From the NCBI RefSeq assembly GCF_900112375.1, contig NZ_FOLS01000001.1, positions 124,001-188,000 of the forward strand: 64,000 nt of DNA, written 5' to 3'. The notes below the pieces were generated by a model. It was given only the letters and a program-made list of their open reading frames with translations. It had not been told where the DNA came from and did no database searches. Positions 63,436 to 64,000 of this stretch are shown piece after piece. The position numbers and the translations under genes are program-made. This DNA is from Pseudomonas citronellolis (lineage in GTDB: Bacteria > Pseudomonadota > Gammaproteobacteria > Pseudomonadales > Pseudomonadaceae). Each line of letters begins with the position of its first letter. The stretch's first letter is position 1.

Positions 63436-63496
63436 GGCGAATTGTCGCATAACTGCCCACGGCGAATTGTTGTTTTTCAGGCAACAATAATTCGCC
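63436..63496. promoter_or_regulatory. Large palindrome in the LysR/FUSC divergent region
   Basis: GGCGAATTGTTGTT (63461-63474), an 8-nt spacer, then AACAATAATTCGCC (63483-63496): inverted arms matching 13 of 14. The word GGCGAATTGT occurs again at 63436-63445, 25 bp from the first arm. The region 63355-63676 carries no other gene. Dyads of this kind with an AT-rich core are typical LysR operators. Confidence 0.68.
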
Positions 63497-63676
63497 CAAC
63501 TGTCAGCTTATCCTGCCTCCGGCGGTTTTCTAGAATCGCCTCCCCACCGCGGCCCCTCCGCAGTTCCCAGGATTCACAGCTGTGTTCCGCCATACGCGCC
63601 AGGCTCGTTTCGCCCCTGCTCCGTCGCCCTTCCCGCAGCCCTGCGGTTGCACAGTTCCCGACTCGCCGCTGCCCCG

Positions 63677-64000
63677 ATGAACAGCCTCACCCGCATCAGC
63701 GCGCGCCTGCCCGGCGCCGACGCGCTGCGCCAGGCGGCGTCCGCCTGGGCCCATAGCGACGGGGTGACCTGGGTGTTCATCGGCAAGACCCTGCTCACCG
63801 CCTTCCTCGCCCTGTGGCTGGCCTACCGCCTGGAGCTGCCGCAGCCGAACACCGTGCTGGTCAGCGCCTTCATCGTGCTGCAGCCGCAGAGCGGGCAGGT
63901 CCTGGCCAAGAGCTTCTACCGCATCCTCGGCACCCTGGCCGGGCTCACGGTGATGGTCACCTTCATCGCCCTGTTCGCCCAGGAGCGCGTGCTGTTCCTG
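63677..64000 (+). CDS. FUSC-family inner-membrane efflux protein (3' end outside window)
   Basis: The first 108 residues are visible, starting MNSLTRISARLPGADALRQA. Membrane helices are about 33-52 (WVFIGKTLLTAFLALWLAYR), 58-72 (NTVLVSAFIVLQPQSGQVLA) and 88-104 (GTLAGLTVMVTFIALF). The motif PQSGQVLAKSFYRILGTLAG is typical of FUSC/AaeB-like aromatic-acid efflux pumps. It is divergent from the LysR gene, which probably controls it. The protein continues past the edge. Confidence 0.85.
   Translation, partial: MNSLTRISARLPGADALRQAASAWAHSDGVTWVFIGKTLLTAFLALWLAYRLELPQPNTVLVSAFIVLQPQSGQVLAKSFYRILGTLAGLTVMVTFIALFAQERVLFL

Overview
The window is a stretch of high-GC gammaproteobacterial chromosome that I assign to Pseudomonas, close to but not the same as P. 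aeruginosa. The evidence is an RsmA protein that matches the P. aeruginosa one as I remember it, an AmrZ that is nearly so, the lateral-type flagellar order flgBCDEFGHIJKL, the aru/ast and aot-argR arginine loci, TGTCGC-type ArgR sites and many Pseudomonas-style REP repeats beginning GTAGGA. It is almost entirely core genome. I see no prophage, IS element, integron or CRISPR array.

Layout. 1-766: edge of a probable flagellin-glycosylation locus (sugar aminotransferase). 1237-12705: flgL,K,J,I,H,G,F and flgE,D,C,B as two minus-strand operons, each with a near-perfect sigma-54 promoter. 13301-17777: cheR and cheV, divergent from flgA, then flgM (sigma-28 promoter), flgN and the PilZ brake protein flgZ. 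17796-25127: an MFS transporter, a gamma-glutamylpolyamine synthetase, a Pit phosphate transporter, a type-2 polyphosphate kinase and a ZntB/CorA channel. 25227-31630: a 2-aminoethylphosphonate-type uptake cluster (FAD oxidoreductase, binding protein, fused permease, ATPase, LysR regulator). 31777-36797: tRNA-Arg(CCT), an isolated phnN, amrZ, mgtE, a small secreted protein, two identical tRNA-Arg(ACG), tRNA-Ser(GCT) and rsmA. 36984-42070: lysC, alaS, ltaE. 42490-50179: the arginine succinyltransferase operon aruC-F-G-D-B-x-E. 50826-56359: aotJQMOP-argR, which supplies arginine uptake and the regulator of both arginine operons. 57137-62181: acs and a TRAP transporter. 62407-64000: a LysR regulator divergent from a truncated FUSC efflux gene.

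How the parts work together. RpoN/FleQ-type and FliA promoters order flagellar assembly, with FlgM, FlgN and FlgZ as checkpoints, and RsmA and AmrZ are global switches between motility and biofilm. The aot operon imports arginine or ornithine, ArgR senses the state, and the aru operon degrades arginine to glutamate and succinate. In both arginine operons a terminator follows the first gene (aruC, aotJ), and both promoters place a TGTCGC box exactly 4 nt after the -10 element.

Best observations. (1) A REP doublet encodes the N-terminal region of the FlgI signal peptide. (2) Composite REP arrays with conserved linkers recur at several loci. (3) A nested 80-nt hairpin lies between aotJ and aotQ. 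(4) A 36-bp near-perfect palindrome lies in the LysR/FUSC divergent promoter. (5) phnN sits next to amrZ with the C-P lyase genes absent. (6) A small His/Cys-tailed protein is translated inside the aru operon. I did not find a convincing wholly new multi-gene system; the new material is mostly in repeats, RNA structure and regulatory sites.
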